Source of the DNA: Paramecium pentaurelia
Lineage: Eukaryota > Ciliophora > Oligohymenophorea > Peniculida > Parameciidae
Assembly (NCBI GenBank): GCA_905183005.1
Contig: CAJJDO010000142.1
Span: 145,734 to 209,733, forward strand
Length of the DNA: 64,000 bases
Direction: 5' to 3'
Positions 33,991 to 45,723 of the stretch are shown here, in pieces. The notes beneath the pieces are model-generated. The model searched no databases. It saw nothing but the letters and a program-made list of their open reading frames with translations, and was not told the DNA's origin. Within the stretch, counting starts at the first letter, position 1. The number at the start of each line of letters is the position of its first letter. The position numbers and the translations under genes are program-made.

Positions 33991-35364
33991 ATGAAAAATT
34001 GTTCTCAGTCTTTTTTATTTACTACAAAGTTATCATAAATCATTCGAAACGGATGTACTGTTACATTAACGGTTTATCAGAACAGACTATTATTAAGTGG
34101 ACTCAGAAAAACAAGTAGAAGTGAAAAAATTGATAAAGAAATCAATTTTTAAACTACACATTATGTTCTAAATTGGGAATACTCTCAGTAAAATTAAACA
34201 ATATACTTTATAGTCATTCTAAAGACATTGAAGGTTTCACTCTATGTAAATAAAATACTAAAAGGTATACCTTTGGTGGTAGCAATGACCAGCTCAGCTA
34301 GTTAAAAAGTATTTTAAGTGGTTTAATTGGTTTTACAAACTGGGAATAAGATTATAAATTTGTTAAACATGTCAGAAACAACTAGAAATGTTAAGTATCA
34401 TTATATACTAATCATTTTTAGATAATGCTTGTCAAACAAGAAAATCAGTTTTAAGTTATCAAACTCATTGATTATCAAGAAGTAAATAACCAATAAAAAA
34501 CAATTTAGACCCCAGAAGAATTACTGGCACTGAAACTAATTCAAAAGAACCCTCATCCAAATGTACTTGGCTTTAATTCATATTACATTGATAACATACA
34601 TTGCTACCTTGTTATGGATTATTTATCTCAAGGCACACTCTATGATCTTTAGAAAATGTACAATTTTAATATACCAATACATATCATCTAAGAAGTGATG
34701 TAACAGATTTTAGAAGGTATTTTTATATCTATTTAAAATAGGTTTAAATCATTTGCATTAATTAAAAATCATACATCGAGATATTAAATATGATAATATC
34801 ATGATTGCTTCTTTTAACCCTCTATAAATCAAAATTATTGATCTAGGACTCTGTCTACTCAATAATCCTTCAAATTCTAGAGCTGGAACTGGAGGATATA
34901 TTGCTCCTGAAGTGTTTTCATCTTCTAGAATCACTGAAAAAATTGATATTTTTAGTGCAGGAGCTGTATTTCATAAATTACTTATTGGTAAACCTATTTA
35001 TGAAGATCTTGGTCAAAATCAAACAGGTGATATTCGAATTAGTTCTCATATTAAAAATAAAAATGCTCTTGATTTATTGCATCAAATGCTAAACTTCGAT
35101 CCTAAATTAAGATATAATGCTTATGACTGTATCGCTCATCCTTTCTTTACTGATGAATCTGATTAATTGTCTTCGAAGTATTTCAATTATTTAAAATAAG
35201 AACTTAATTGTACTAGTATTTATCCCCAAAATAAGCTAAATTATAAGTCCACACTCCAGCAACAGATTTCATTTCAAATTAGAATGTGTACCCATTTAAG
35301 CTTAATTGATTTTATTGAGGATAGTTTTATTTATTTTTACGATCTATAATAAATTGATTATTGA
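33991..35364 (+). CDS. Protein kinase with N-terminal PH-like domain and degenerate glycine loop
   Basis: The product is 431 aa with introns at 34188-34213, 34395-34421 and 34717-34741. The first ~110 residues look like the PH-like module seen in front of many ciliate kinases (TVTLTVYQNRLLLSGLRK, then KRYTFGGSNDQLSQLKSIL). The kinase domain starts at DYKFVKHVRNNQKCQ, where a normal glycine loop would be; no GxGxxG is present. The ATP lysine may be in FQVIKLI. Catalytic residues are intact: HRDIKYDN at 236-243 and DLG (for DFG) at 258-260, then GTGGYIAPEVF and the D-x-FS-x-G motif. It is probably active. The tail after ~390 is not recognised. Confidence 0.85.
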
Positions 35365-36740
35365 CACAATTAAATTATTTAATATTAATTACAAAGCAAG
35401 GATTTAAAATAAAAATCTTCATTATTATTTTAGAATTAAATTATAATGAAATTAATTGTAATTCAAATAATTTTTAAAACATTAATTTACTTATAAAATA
35501 AGGTTCTTCTTAGATAAAACATGTTTTTCTCATTTTCATTCAATAAATCAATTTAAATTGATAATATTAAAATATATACAAGATTATTATCTAAAATTCT
35601 ATAATTTTATTTTATTTTTCATTTTGAATATATTATAACTGATATATAATCTTAAATTGTTACTTTCCTATTAAAGAAAATTTATTTATAATCAACCATA
35701 AGGTTTTTACCTATAAATGAAAGAGTAATTCTAATTTAATTTATGGATAAATATTAATACTTTATGAAAAATTAAATCTTCCATCATCAAAAACACTTGT
35801 GACACTAAAATCAATTCAAAGATTTTAAAAAGTGAAAAATATGTAAAACCTTTATTTTTGATATAATAATTATTGATTTTTTATTTTTAATGTTATCTTT
35901 TAAATATTCAAATTTATGGATATATTAAACTTACTTAATTATAATGATTATCATTATAATAAAACTTAAATATTTAAGAAACCTAAAATTGGTATTGACC
36001 TATAATTACATTTTATGGAATTATTTTGAAAAATCTAAACAACTGATTATTCTTAATATAGATGTGATTTTATAATTTAAATAATTGATTTTAAGATGAA
36101 AAAATAGATATTTAAATTAGTGGATATGATAAATGAAAGATTTTAATGTCTTAAAATATGAATACTGAAAATGAATTATAAGGTAATTTTTAAATCAATT
36201 TAAAAATAGAAGTGTTCTTAATTAATACTCTAGTAATTATTACAAATTTAAATTGTCTCATTTTAAAAATGTTTTAACTAACATCTATGTTCTATATAAT
36301 TATTTTATATTTAATAACACAATGTGATATTGAGAAAAGATTTAGTTTCCATTAGTGACTATTTTCAATTTAAATATTCTAAACTTTTTAATATAATAAA
36401 GAGCATATTTTCATTATTTTAGATAGTTTAATCAAACTTATATATTAATAATATTCAAATTTTCTTGTGTAGTATTGAATTAACAATTTAATTATGGAGT
36501 CAATATTGATATTTCAATTTGAACAATTTTATTATGATAGTATAGATATAAATTGAGCTGAACTTTACATGTAGTCATATATATAGAAAAAGTGCAGAAA
36601 AATATAAAAAAATTATTGAATATTCTGAATGTAAATTAATAGGGATATAATGATAATATGATTATGAACATATTCTGACATTACAAATAGATGATTAAGT
36701 ATGTCTATAAATATTAGGATAAATATAATTTATTATTATT
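35365..36740. other. Longest gene-free stretch in the window, extremely AT-rich
   Basis: 1376 nt between the kinase stop and the first tetra-globin-like gene. I read both strands and found no frame that stays open with coding-like composition beyond ~20-30 codons. Short fragments such as KSAEKYKKIIEYSECKLIG (about 36586-36645) and MESILIFQFEQFYYDSIDI (from about 36495) look faintly protein-like but lie in different frames with TGA between. This may be a decayed gene or simply intergenic DNA. Confidence 0.55.
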
Positions 36741-38803
36741 ATGAGTAATGTAACCTCATCTTCTAGATGTCCTTTCAAATATCCAACTGAGCATCTTAAA
36801 AATGATAATAAAAGCATGACTTTTAGAGATTTCATGCAATAGCAATAAATAAAAGAAGATTAAAAATTCTAAAGCACAGGACAATTGTCTACTCTTTAGA
36901 CTTCTCCAATAATGTCAAAGAAATAAAGATGGGAAAAATAGTTAAGTTCTCTATTACGTTAAGAACCTTAGAATCAGTTCATAATTAAACATGGCTCATA
37001 AAGTCAAGTGTCAATTAATGAGTTTGGAAATAAAGTTAAGAGTTTTAGAAGTTAAGAGTAATCACCTACCAAAACATTATATCAATTACCTATGATTAGT
37101 GATTCTTAGATTTGTGATATTGTTCTACCTAATACTCCAGTTCATTTCAAATTTACTCCTTTTTAACATAAAATCAGGAATCCACATAGCAATAGTTTAA
37201 GAAATGTTCATGAATAATTAGAGTAACTTAGAAGACCAAAAGTATAATAATAATAACATCGTGAATTAAAACAACTTCCAAAGACATAAACAGAAATCAT
37301 AAGCAAATTTTTTGAGACTAAATTCTAAAAGATAATAAAGACTTAAATCAAATAATATGGTAGTAATGAATTACTTGATTAACATTCTGAATCACTTTAT
37401 CATAGAGTAATTTAAGATCGTTAACTAAAAAATAAATATTTTGGAAAACACCTTAAGTACTTGAAGGATATTTATAAAAGTATTTTAGGAATTGGATATA
37501 CATAAGAAATATTACTTGATCCATTTAGAATGAGAAGTATTCATGCTCCACTTTTCATAAAGAAAGAATAATTTATTAGATTTAAATATCTATTTATTAA
37601 TTAATATATGGAAATGGAAACTCCTGTAGAATTGCTTTTTAAAGGTTGTTATAAATTAGAAAATTTTAAACCTTTGATTCTAAATTAAAGAAGTGATTTT
37701 GAAATATTTGGAGGAGAATCTGGAATTAATGAAGTAGCTAAGAATATGTATGAAAAGATATTCAAAGATTACACATTAAGTCCATATTTTAAAGCAATTG
37801 AATTAGAAGAATAAGCTACTAAATTTGCTAAATTATTTGCTTAATTAATTGATCATACTGAATCTCCTAATTATACTCTTGAAGTACTTAGAGAAAGACA
37901 TGTCAAATATAAATTAACACATGTTTAATTGGCTAATTTCAAATTTTATTTATCTACTGCTTTATAAAAATTAGGAATTGGATATAAACATTTAAGAATA
38001 TTATTAAGAAAAATGGATACTTATAAATTTGCTATTTTGAATAAACCTTCACTCTAAGAATGTATCAATAATGCTCCAGGAGGATATAGAGAATTTATTG
38101 AAAACTTTGTGCGTCTTTGTTCAAGTGAACCTATACTATATGATTTAGTTTAAAAGAGAGGTAAATAAAGATTTACTGCTCATTGTGAAAATGTCTTTCA
38201 TTATTTCTTCAGAGACAATGTAAAATCAATCACAGATGATGATATAGAATCTATTCATAAAAATAAAACAATCATTTCAGAAAAAGTATATAGGAAATTT
38301 AAAGAAAAAGCTATGCAAGCTGTAGGCAAAGTAACAAATGATCCAATTTTATTAAGTGATTTCGAAGAAGATTGGGAAGAAATTACACCTATTCTTATGA
38401 ATAAACCTAAAAAGACTACTATAAAATTACTTGGAGGTTAAGCAGTAATTAATCGTATTGCATCTAAATTAGAAAATGAAATTATGTAACGACCATTACT
38501 TTATAAAGTATTTGAAGTAATATCTATATCATTATATTAAAGGATAATGAATCTTAAGTTGGTCCTAATTTAAAATGCAAATTAAATTTAATTCTTTATG
38601 GATTACATTTCTACAAACGTACAGATATTGAAGTTCTTCACAAAAGATTACGTATTCGTGAATAAGCATATTTTGAATTTTAATAAGTTAAAATTACATA
38701 TAAATTTTAGGCCATGAAGGTTGTAATGTAGGATGAACCATCTAAATTATAATGGGTTATTGATGTTATTGATGATTACAAGAAACATATAGTTTTTGAT
38801 TGA
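36741..38803 (+). CDS. Protein with four truncated-haemoglobin-like domains, copy A
   Basis: The product is 678 aa with one 26-nt intron (38517-38542). After a disordered, Ser/Gln-rich N-terminus (~200 aa), four ~119-residue units follow. Each resembles a truncated (2/2) globin: a helix with FY/LY...V..D, a hydrophobic mid-helix, then a proximal-His motif H-x(12,13)-F. The candidate proximal histidines are His268 (RMRSIHAPLFIKKEQF), His387 (LRERHVKYKLTHVQLANF), His506 (IESIHKNKTIISEKVYRKF) and His625 (IEVLHKRLRIREQAYFEF), spaced exactly 119 residues apart. Unit 2 is clearest, opening with FGGESGINEVAKNMYEKIF. Truncated globins bind haem and handle O2 or NO. The fold assignment is inference from pattern. 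A paralogue follows after 24 nt. Confidence 0.82.
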
Positions 38804-38827
38804 TTTAAATTTTTTATTTTTTTTTTA

Positions 38828-40675
38828 ATGATATAAGACACTTAATAATCATTTAAGGATTTTTTGGAAACATATGCAATTAGAAAAAAGTAGCCTGAAA
38901 AAAGAAGACAACCAAAATTGAATCCAATGTTTCTATTAACTAAATATCAACCTTAAAGGAATTCTATCTAAATTGAATAAAATTTTAGTTATGCAATTAC
39001 TAATTCTAAGAGTACACATATAGATCCTCCATTAAGTTTACGATTTAAAACATTAGAGAGTGAAAAGAGCAATATGTCAGGTCTATCATAATTTCGTAAG
39101 AATGAGTGGAAATAAAAGGATAAAAATTATTGTTTAATTAGAAATTCTGAATTACTTAATGATGTTATTCAAAAATCATCTAGATATCATAGTTAATAAT
39201 AATTGGTACCAATTAAATCATAAGATTAAATAATTAAGGGATACTTAATGGAATTATCTCGAAAAAGAAAAGTAGCACCTAAACCTTAAGGGACAGATGA
39301 ATTATTGAATTTTGAAGTTGATTAAATATATTTAGATATAACAAGAAGAGATAATATATTAAGTGTTAAGTTTCCTAATAAAAATTAACCTGGAGTAAAA
39401 TAAGTATTTAGAAATCTTTTAGCTACTGCATATGATCAATAAATGTTTTTAGATTTACCACGTTTAAGAATAATACATTTAGGTATGTAATTAACACATG
39501 CTCACTTTTTTAAGTTTAAATATCATTTTCTTAATAAGTACATGTAATTAAACATCTCAACAGAAAAGATGTTTAATTGTTGTGAAAGGATTGAAAATGT
39601 TCGTCCTTATATACTTAATGAAATATTAGAATTTGAAATTTATGGAGGTGAAGAAGGTATTAAAGCTATTACAAAATTAATGTATAAAAAGATTCTATCA
39701 GATGTCACATTATCACCTTATTTTGAAAAGATTGATGTTGCTACTTAAGAAATGAAATTTGCTAGACTCTTTTTTTAATTAATTTATCATTTAGATTCAC
39801 CAAATTATTCATGTGAAGTACTTAGAGAAAGACATGTAAAATATGCATTAACAAATGTATAACTTACAAATTTTAAATACTATTTATCATTAACTTTATA
39901 ATAGTCTGGTATACCATGGAAGAATATAAGACAACTATTAAGAAGAATGGATATCTATAAATATGCAATCATAAATAAAAATGATCTTTAATATTATGTT
40001 AATTAATTAGGTTTTAATTAATTTATTGAAAAATTTGTAAATAGTTGTTCATAAGATGCAATGTTATCTGAATTGATATAACGTAGAGGAAAATAAAAGT
40101 TTATTGCACATTGTTGTAATATTTTTCATTACTTTTTTCGTTATAACATAAAAGCTGTTACTAGAGAAGATTTATATTTAATTCATTCAAAAAAAGCTAT
40201 AATAAATGAGAAGATTTTTGATAGATTCAAATAAAAGGCTGTTGAATCAGTAAAAGATTTAACTAATGATAACATAGTAATTTAAGATTTTATTGAAGAT
40301 TGGGATGAAATTAAACCAATAATTTTAGGGGAAACAAGAGAATAATAAATATTAAGTTTAGGTCAAGATTATTTAATACCAAAATTAGTTTCAATTTTAG
40401 AATATGAATTTTTTTAAAGACATTTAAATAAAATATATGAAACTGAAGAAGCAGAAATGAGTTAAAGCATTCTATGCAAATTAAATTTACTTCTTTATGG
40501 AATTAGATTTTTCAAAAAATAAGATTTATAAATTATTCACAAAAGATTCAAAATAACTTCATCACAATACTATGATTTTGCACAATGTTTTAAAATTGCT
40601 TTATAAGAATACAAAATCTTGAATTATGTTCATTTATTAATTGAAGAGTATGAAGAATTTATAGTCTCTGATTGA
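38828..40675 (+). CDS. Protein with four truncated-haemoglobin-like domains, copy B
   Basis: A tandem paralogue of the preceding gene, intronless, 615 aa. The N-terminal disordered part is shorter. The four units carry candidate proximal histidines at 217 (LRIIHLGMQLTHAHFFKF), 336 (LRERHVKYALTNVQLTNF), 453 (YLIHSKKAIINEKIFDRF) and 571 (IIHKRFKITSSQYYDF). Spacing is 119, 117 and 118. Unit 2 again is the most globin-like (YGGEEGIKAITKLMYKKIL, LSPYFEKIDVATQE). It matches copy A unit by unit (e.g. LRERHVKY, GKQ-F-AHC--FHYFFR), so duplication of a whole four-unit gene is more likely than independent assembly. Copy A's intron, near residue 592, has no counterpart here. Confidence 0.82.
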
Positions 40676-40815
40676 AAAAAAAAATTATAAAATTATTGTA
40701 TAATATTTAGTGGGAATTCTATAAAAGGAGTTATGTTTACATAAGTTATTTTAATTTCACTTTGCATAATATATATATATATATAGATAATGAATCTTTA
40801 CATAATAAATATATA

Positions 40816-41602
40816 TCATTATGTGAATACTTTTCTAAACCAAGTTGTCACTTCATCTAATGCTTATTATGCTGTCTCCACATTATAAGCTTCTGGTCTA
40901 TCTTGATTCATAAAAGCATGTCCTACTCCTGGCCAAACTCTATTTAAAATAACTATTAATTATTACTTGACTGTAACATCTTTTCCTGCCTTCTTTCCAG
41001 CATCAACTAATCTTTAGGCATCATCTGGTGATGAAAATCCTTTCATTTCATCTTTCTCACCAAAATGACCATAAATAGGTCCATTGATATTCTCTAATTT
41101 GAAAGTATTCAAATCACATACTCCATAAAAAGGAGCTGATGCATCAATTTAATTAGAAAATGATATGGAAGCAATTGATAATGCTCCACCCATACAGAAC
41201 CCTGTAACACCAACTTTAGTACATCCTAATTCTTTTAAATGTTTGGCTGCTCCTTCTATATCTCTCACTGCTCCTTCCCAATCTAAACCACTAATTAAAT
41301 GACCAGCTTCCTGGAATTATTCTAGAACAAAGAAATGATACTTCTCTATTTTATGCAACTTTTCCTCTATATATGTCTGGAGAGATGCATTAGAAACCTT
41401 TCTGAGCTAGTTTGTCAGTAGTTTTGACCATTGATTCATTCAAACCCCACCATTCTTAGATGACAATGATACCATATTAAGAATCATTCTTATTCAAATA
41501 ACTATATAGGAATCAAGAATACCCTTCTCCATCTGGTCTACCATCTACTTTGAAAGTACAGTTTTTTTTGGCTGGAGTGTGAAGAGGTGAGTCAACTTAC
41601 AT
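40816..41602 (-). CDS. Dienelactone hydrolase family protein
   Basis: An alpha/beta hydrolase of the dienelactone hydrolase (carboxymethylenebutenolidase) family. The gene has introns at 41502-41522 (21 nt) and 41311-41341 (31 nt); 244 aa. The N-terminal strand IIVIQEWWGLNESM is diagnostic. The nucleophile elbow GFCMGGA carries the catalytic Cys, an Asp is expected around HFGEKDEMKGF, and the catalytic His is in GVGHAFMN near the C-terminus. PDIYRGKVAQ follows the first strand, as in the family. The substrate is unknown; eukaryotic members are often general esterases. Confidence 0.92.
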
Positions 41603-41667
41603 GATTATAATTAATATTATATGAAATTTAATTGAGAATTCTGAGAATAAATACAAAATGATTTTTT

Positions 41668-42901
41668 TCAATTTATATCTTTGAGTCCTTTTTTCTTAAT
41701 TTGATTTATGTAATCTATTAATTTTTGGTTTTTTTATTAAATTGCTATATCTAATGCAGTTCTACCTTTATTATCTTTCTTTTTATAATCAATACCTTTA
41801 ATCAATAAAAATTTTGCAATTCCATTTCTTTCTTTTAAAGCTGCTTAATGTAATAATGTACAACCATTAGAATCTATTAATGTTAATAATGTAGGTTCAC
41901 TAACAATTCTAAATGTGAATTCAATTTTTTCATTTAATGTAATTAATCTTTATAGATCTAAAATTTATTATGTCTGATATGTTGATGGCTTTTTGATTTG
42001 TTCTCCTGGTTTTAAGTCATATTCTTAAATCTAAGGAACAGGTAAATGATATAAAGCATTAGAATTCATTCTTTGTAATACATTTTTAAAAGATGGTAAC
42101 TATTGGAAACTTGAAAAGGCACTTGAAAAAGGCATGTTAGGTTAACCTAGAGTAGGTTAAGATTACATTTATGATCCAGCATTACTAATGACTGATGAAT
42201 TCATATAATCTGGAACCTATATAGCTTTACTTATAATGAGGTCCTTTTTCTCTACAAATTCTCTTTATGGATTTTTAATATAATCATGAGTATATTTATT
42301 TCTTAATTATACTTTTTCTTAAAACATTTATTAACCTTATTCTTCCAAATTACTTAATTTATCAAAATATTTCTATTCTTCCTTCAAAAATTTATCCATA
42401 ATAAGTTTTATGTATTCTTTTTCTTCTTTCTCTTCTAATTTTAATTCTCTTCTCCTCTTTTCTTATTATTTATTCAAATTTGCACGTTGAGTTTATTATT
42501 AATTCATTTATAAAATCTAATTATATGTTCTCATATCTGTGACTTCTGGATTTTCAATATGTTTTTAAGAGGAATGTTTATGCTTAAAGTAAATTTAATC
42601 TTTTCTATGATATATTTTGAAAAATCTTCTTTCATATTTTGTATTATTTCCAAAATAATTATCTAATTTCTCTTTGTATTCTTTTACAAAGTTATTCTTC
42701 ATTTTCTTAAACTTAATATAATCAGTATGATCGACAGGATCTGGTTATGGTTTCTTAAATTCCTTAATCTTCATAATTGGATTCTTAGAGTTCTTTTATT
42801 TATATTATGTATATAGTGGACATTCCTATTCAACAATTTCATTGAGTCTAAAAATTACATATATTATTTTACAAATTCTCAGTTTTTTATGCTTAAGTCA
42901 T
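41668..42901 (-). CDS. Coiled-coil protein with C-terminal ankyrin repeats
   Basis: The product is 402 aa with one 25-nt intron (42848-42872) near the 5' end. The start at 42901 is the nearest ATG in frame. An alternative at 42991 (MNKKSVTQTERANSA) would join in frame if a 48-nt intron were removed. The N-terminal 200 residues are charged and coiled-coil-like (YFDKLSNLEEQGQQMFQEKV). The C-terminus has ankyrin repeats: SNGCTLLHQAALKERNGIAK followed by KKDNKGRTALDIAIQQ. Ankyrin repeats mediate protein contacts; the partner is unknown. Confidence 0.8.
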
Positions 42902-43121
42902 AAAAGTATTTTTGTGTTATGTACTAATTTAAGTTTTACCTGCTGCTGCACTATTTGCTCTCTCAGTTTAAGTGACAGATTTCTTATTCATAAAATTAAA
43001 TTATATTTATATATATCTATAATTGAATAAGTTATGTTTTATATTAACAAATATCAGAATATAATCGATACATTTTAATAAATTGAAATATGATTAAAAT
43101 ATATTAATTATTATCATTTTT

Positions 43122-43400
43122 ATGATGAACTCAACTAATTCTACTAAGTAAACACATAACACTAAATCCTCAGCTATATATGTCTTTATAGGAGTTTTTG
43201 TTATTGTTGTTTTGCTGGTAATAGCTATAATCACCCTAATCCAAAGAGAACATAGAAGATTACAGCAGCGTATACGCTATTCTGAAATGACTAAAATTAA
43301 AAAAGAAAGCAACACTACTCTAGATGGACAATCAATTGAAATTTCCAATTCTGAACAGCAATCTAATCATCCTGACAAATTGGTGACCTTCGCATAGTGA
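43122..43400 (+). CDS. Small single-pass membrane protein, 92 aa
   Basis: An intronless frame of 92 aa ending TAG(Gln)-TGA. A short Asn/Thr/Ser-rich N-terminus (three N-x-[ST] sequons possible) precedes one hydrophobic helix (AIYVFIGVFVIVVLLVIAII). A basic juxtamembrane stretch (REHRRLQQRIR) and a polar tail follow. The basic flank suggests Nout-Cin topology. The family is unknown. It lies 27 nt upstream of a larger membrane protein gene on the same strand. Confidence 0.72.
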
Positions 43401-43427
43401 TATCATAATATTACTTTATTAATTATT

Positions 43428-45661
43428 ATGGATTAATTTGCTATTGGACTATTTCCACTTGTCTATGCTGGCTATGCATAAATTAAAATCAAAGGATATA
43501 AATAAATTAGAAATAAACCAGAAACTATTGCCTTAAAGGTTAAGATTGGTTTTTAACTCTAAATTGCAATCATTCAAATAATTGAATTATTTGTTGCACT
43601 TTTAAATAAAGACTTACTATCTGCTTTATGTTGTCTCTTCTTAATCATTGGATTATTTTACTCATTTGGGATTACAGTAATCTTTCATCAAGAATCACTC
43701 TTAACTTTTTTACCTTTCATTTTTCTATTCAATTTAATTTGCAATGAAACCATTCTCAAAATATTTGACTTCCTTAGTTTAGTTTTATCATCACTTTTGG
43801 TGATTTACTAACGATACAGAGGTGATGATCCTTTGGAATATAGTAACTATTTATTTAATCTCATTTTATAGACCCTTTTTGTGAATTCTTTGAGCAATAG
43901 GATAATGTCATTGCTTAATACTTGATTTTATTGAAATTTCAACCAAATACTTATTTTGAAGAGATAGAATTACATGAATTGAATGAAACAGCAATTCAAG
44001 ATCCTTTATTACATAATCAATAAACTTAAAGTCATCAATAGTAACATCCAACTTCTTAAGTGGCTTAGTTCCTAATTAATTAAACTAGATAATCAACAAA
44101 ATTAGATCTAAAACATCCTGAACCTGTAATTATGGATATTGTATTTTCCAAAGATGATGATGAAATTTGGGATAAAAAAATTGAAATTTTTGATTCACCA
44201 AAATTGTAAAGCAAACGAAGAGTTAGTTCATCCCAAATAATAATAGAAGAGAATTCCCAATCTGAAGAAATTTCTTATCCATCATTTAAAGAGGATATTC
44301 CAAAATCAAATTTAATTAGAGGATAAGTTTCTGAAAATAAATCCTAATCCTAAAGAGAAATTAAATAAGATCATTAAAATGAACAAATATATGAGTAGTA
44401 ATAATAAGTTATACGTTCTGATGATGAAATCGAAAAAATAAATAAAGTAGATACTAGACTAATTTAAGATGATTAATTGGAAGAATTGAAATATTATGAA
44501 CATCAATCATACAATGAGATTTAGCCTATAATTTAACAAGGATAATAACAAGTTATTGAAATTGTTGATATCGATAAATTAGGAGGATCTGAGAGTCCAT
44601 TAAAATAAGAACCTATTCCTTTATAATAATTTCCTTTTGTTGAAGACAATGAATATCCTGATAAACTCATTGTGATTCCTTAAAAAATTCAATTGGAATT
44701 AAATAAGAAAAAATAACAGAAAAAAAAGAAATAAAAAGATGAAGGACTTATTGCAAAAAAAAACAGAATGATGAAAAGAATTAAAAGTTTTGAAGAATTT
44801 TAAGATAAAAATGATGACAATAAATCCTAAAATAGTGATTTATATGATGATAAGAAAAGTGATTATGAAAGATATAAGGATGAATTAAGTTCAGCCACAT
44901 TATCTGAAGATGAAAGTGAGAGTGGAGTTTATGTTTAATAGAAAATGGAAAAAGTTCAATTTATAGTAGGGAAATAAGTTGTTAAAAAACTAATTAACTA
45001 TTAACATAAAGTTCTGATTCCTATAACCATAAAAGTTAAAAATGATTAATGGGTTTAAAATTGTTAATATGGAGAATTATATTAATTAGCAAATGGACAT
45101 TTACCAAAACCATCATATGGAGATGCTGAAATAGAAAAGAAATTGTTTTATATTTAATAATGGTTGGATGGAATGAGTTAGAATCCAATTCTAATGAGAA
45201 AAGAAATATTAGAATATTTCAATGTTCCAGAATCTATTATGAATAAATATGGATTAGTTAAAAAGATTGAGGAAGAGACTAGAGTATAAAGACATAGCAA
45301 CAAATTCTTGAATTCTACTTAAAAAGAATACTTTTTATAGATCAAATAAATAAAAGTTGATTGCTTTCATTCAGAAGTATCAGAGGCTTTTACATCAATT
45401 GTTTATTATAGTTTAAGATTTACAATTTAGACAGAGAAAAAAACAATTATTTCAGAATGTGTGAAAACAATTGAAGAAATAAAAGAAGCAACAAAAATAA
45501 TATAATAAGAAAGAAATTTAAGGGTTTCATTATAGGATCATGAAACAACAAAAAAATAAATGAAAGCAATCGATCAATTTTTATAAGAATTATTTGGCCA
45601 TTAATTTTATTATTGTGATAAATTATTTGAACAATTTGGACTATTATCACAAATTTAATGA
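43428..45661 (+). CDS. Membrane protein with a C-terminal PX-like domain
   Basis: The product is 734 aa with one 29-nt intron (43843-43871). The first ~150 residues hold about four membrane helices (e.g. IAIIQIIELFVALL, ALCCLFLIIGLFYSFGITVIF, LLTFLPFIFLFNLIC, LSLVLSSLLVIY). A long acidic, Gln-rich cytosolic region follows. Around residues 500-600 a PX-like module is suggested by VLIPITIKVKNDQW, the proline-rich LPKPSYGDAEIEKKL, and the helix FYIQQWLDGMSQNPILMRKE ending in ILEYFNV. PX domains bind phosphoinositides. The order of helices then PX is unusual; the PX call is moderate. Confidence 0.78.
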
Positions 45662-45723
45662 TATTTCTATAATTATATTTAAAAATTATGTTTATTTTTA
45701 GATCTATTATGTTTTATATTTGA

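Noticed and set aside
35365..36740. A tRNA or structured RNA in the gene-free stretch
   Set aside because: No acceptor stem, T-loop GTTC or A/B-box pattern was found and GC is too low for a tRNA.
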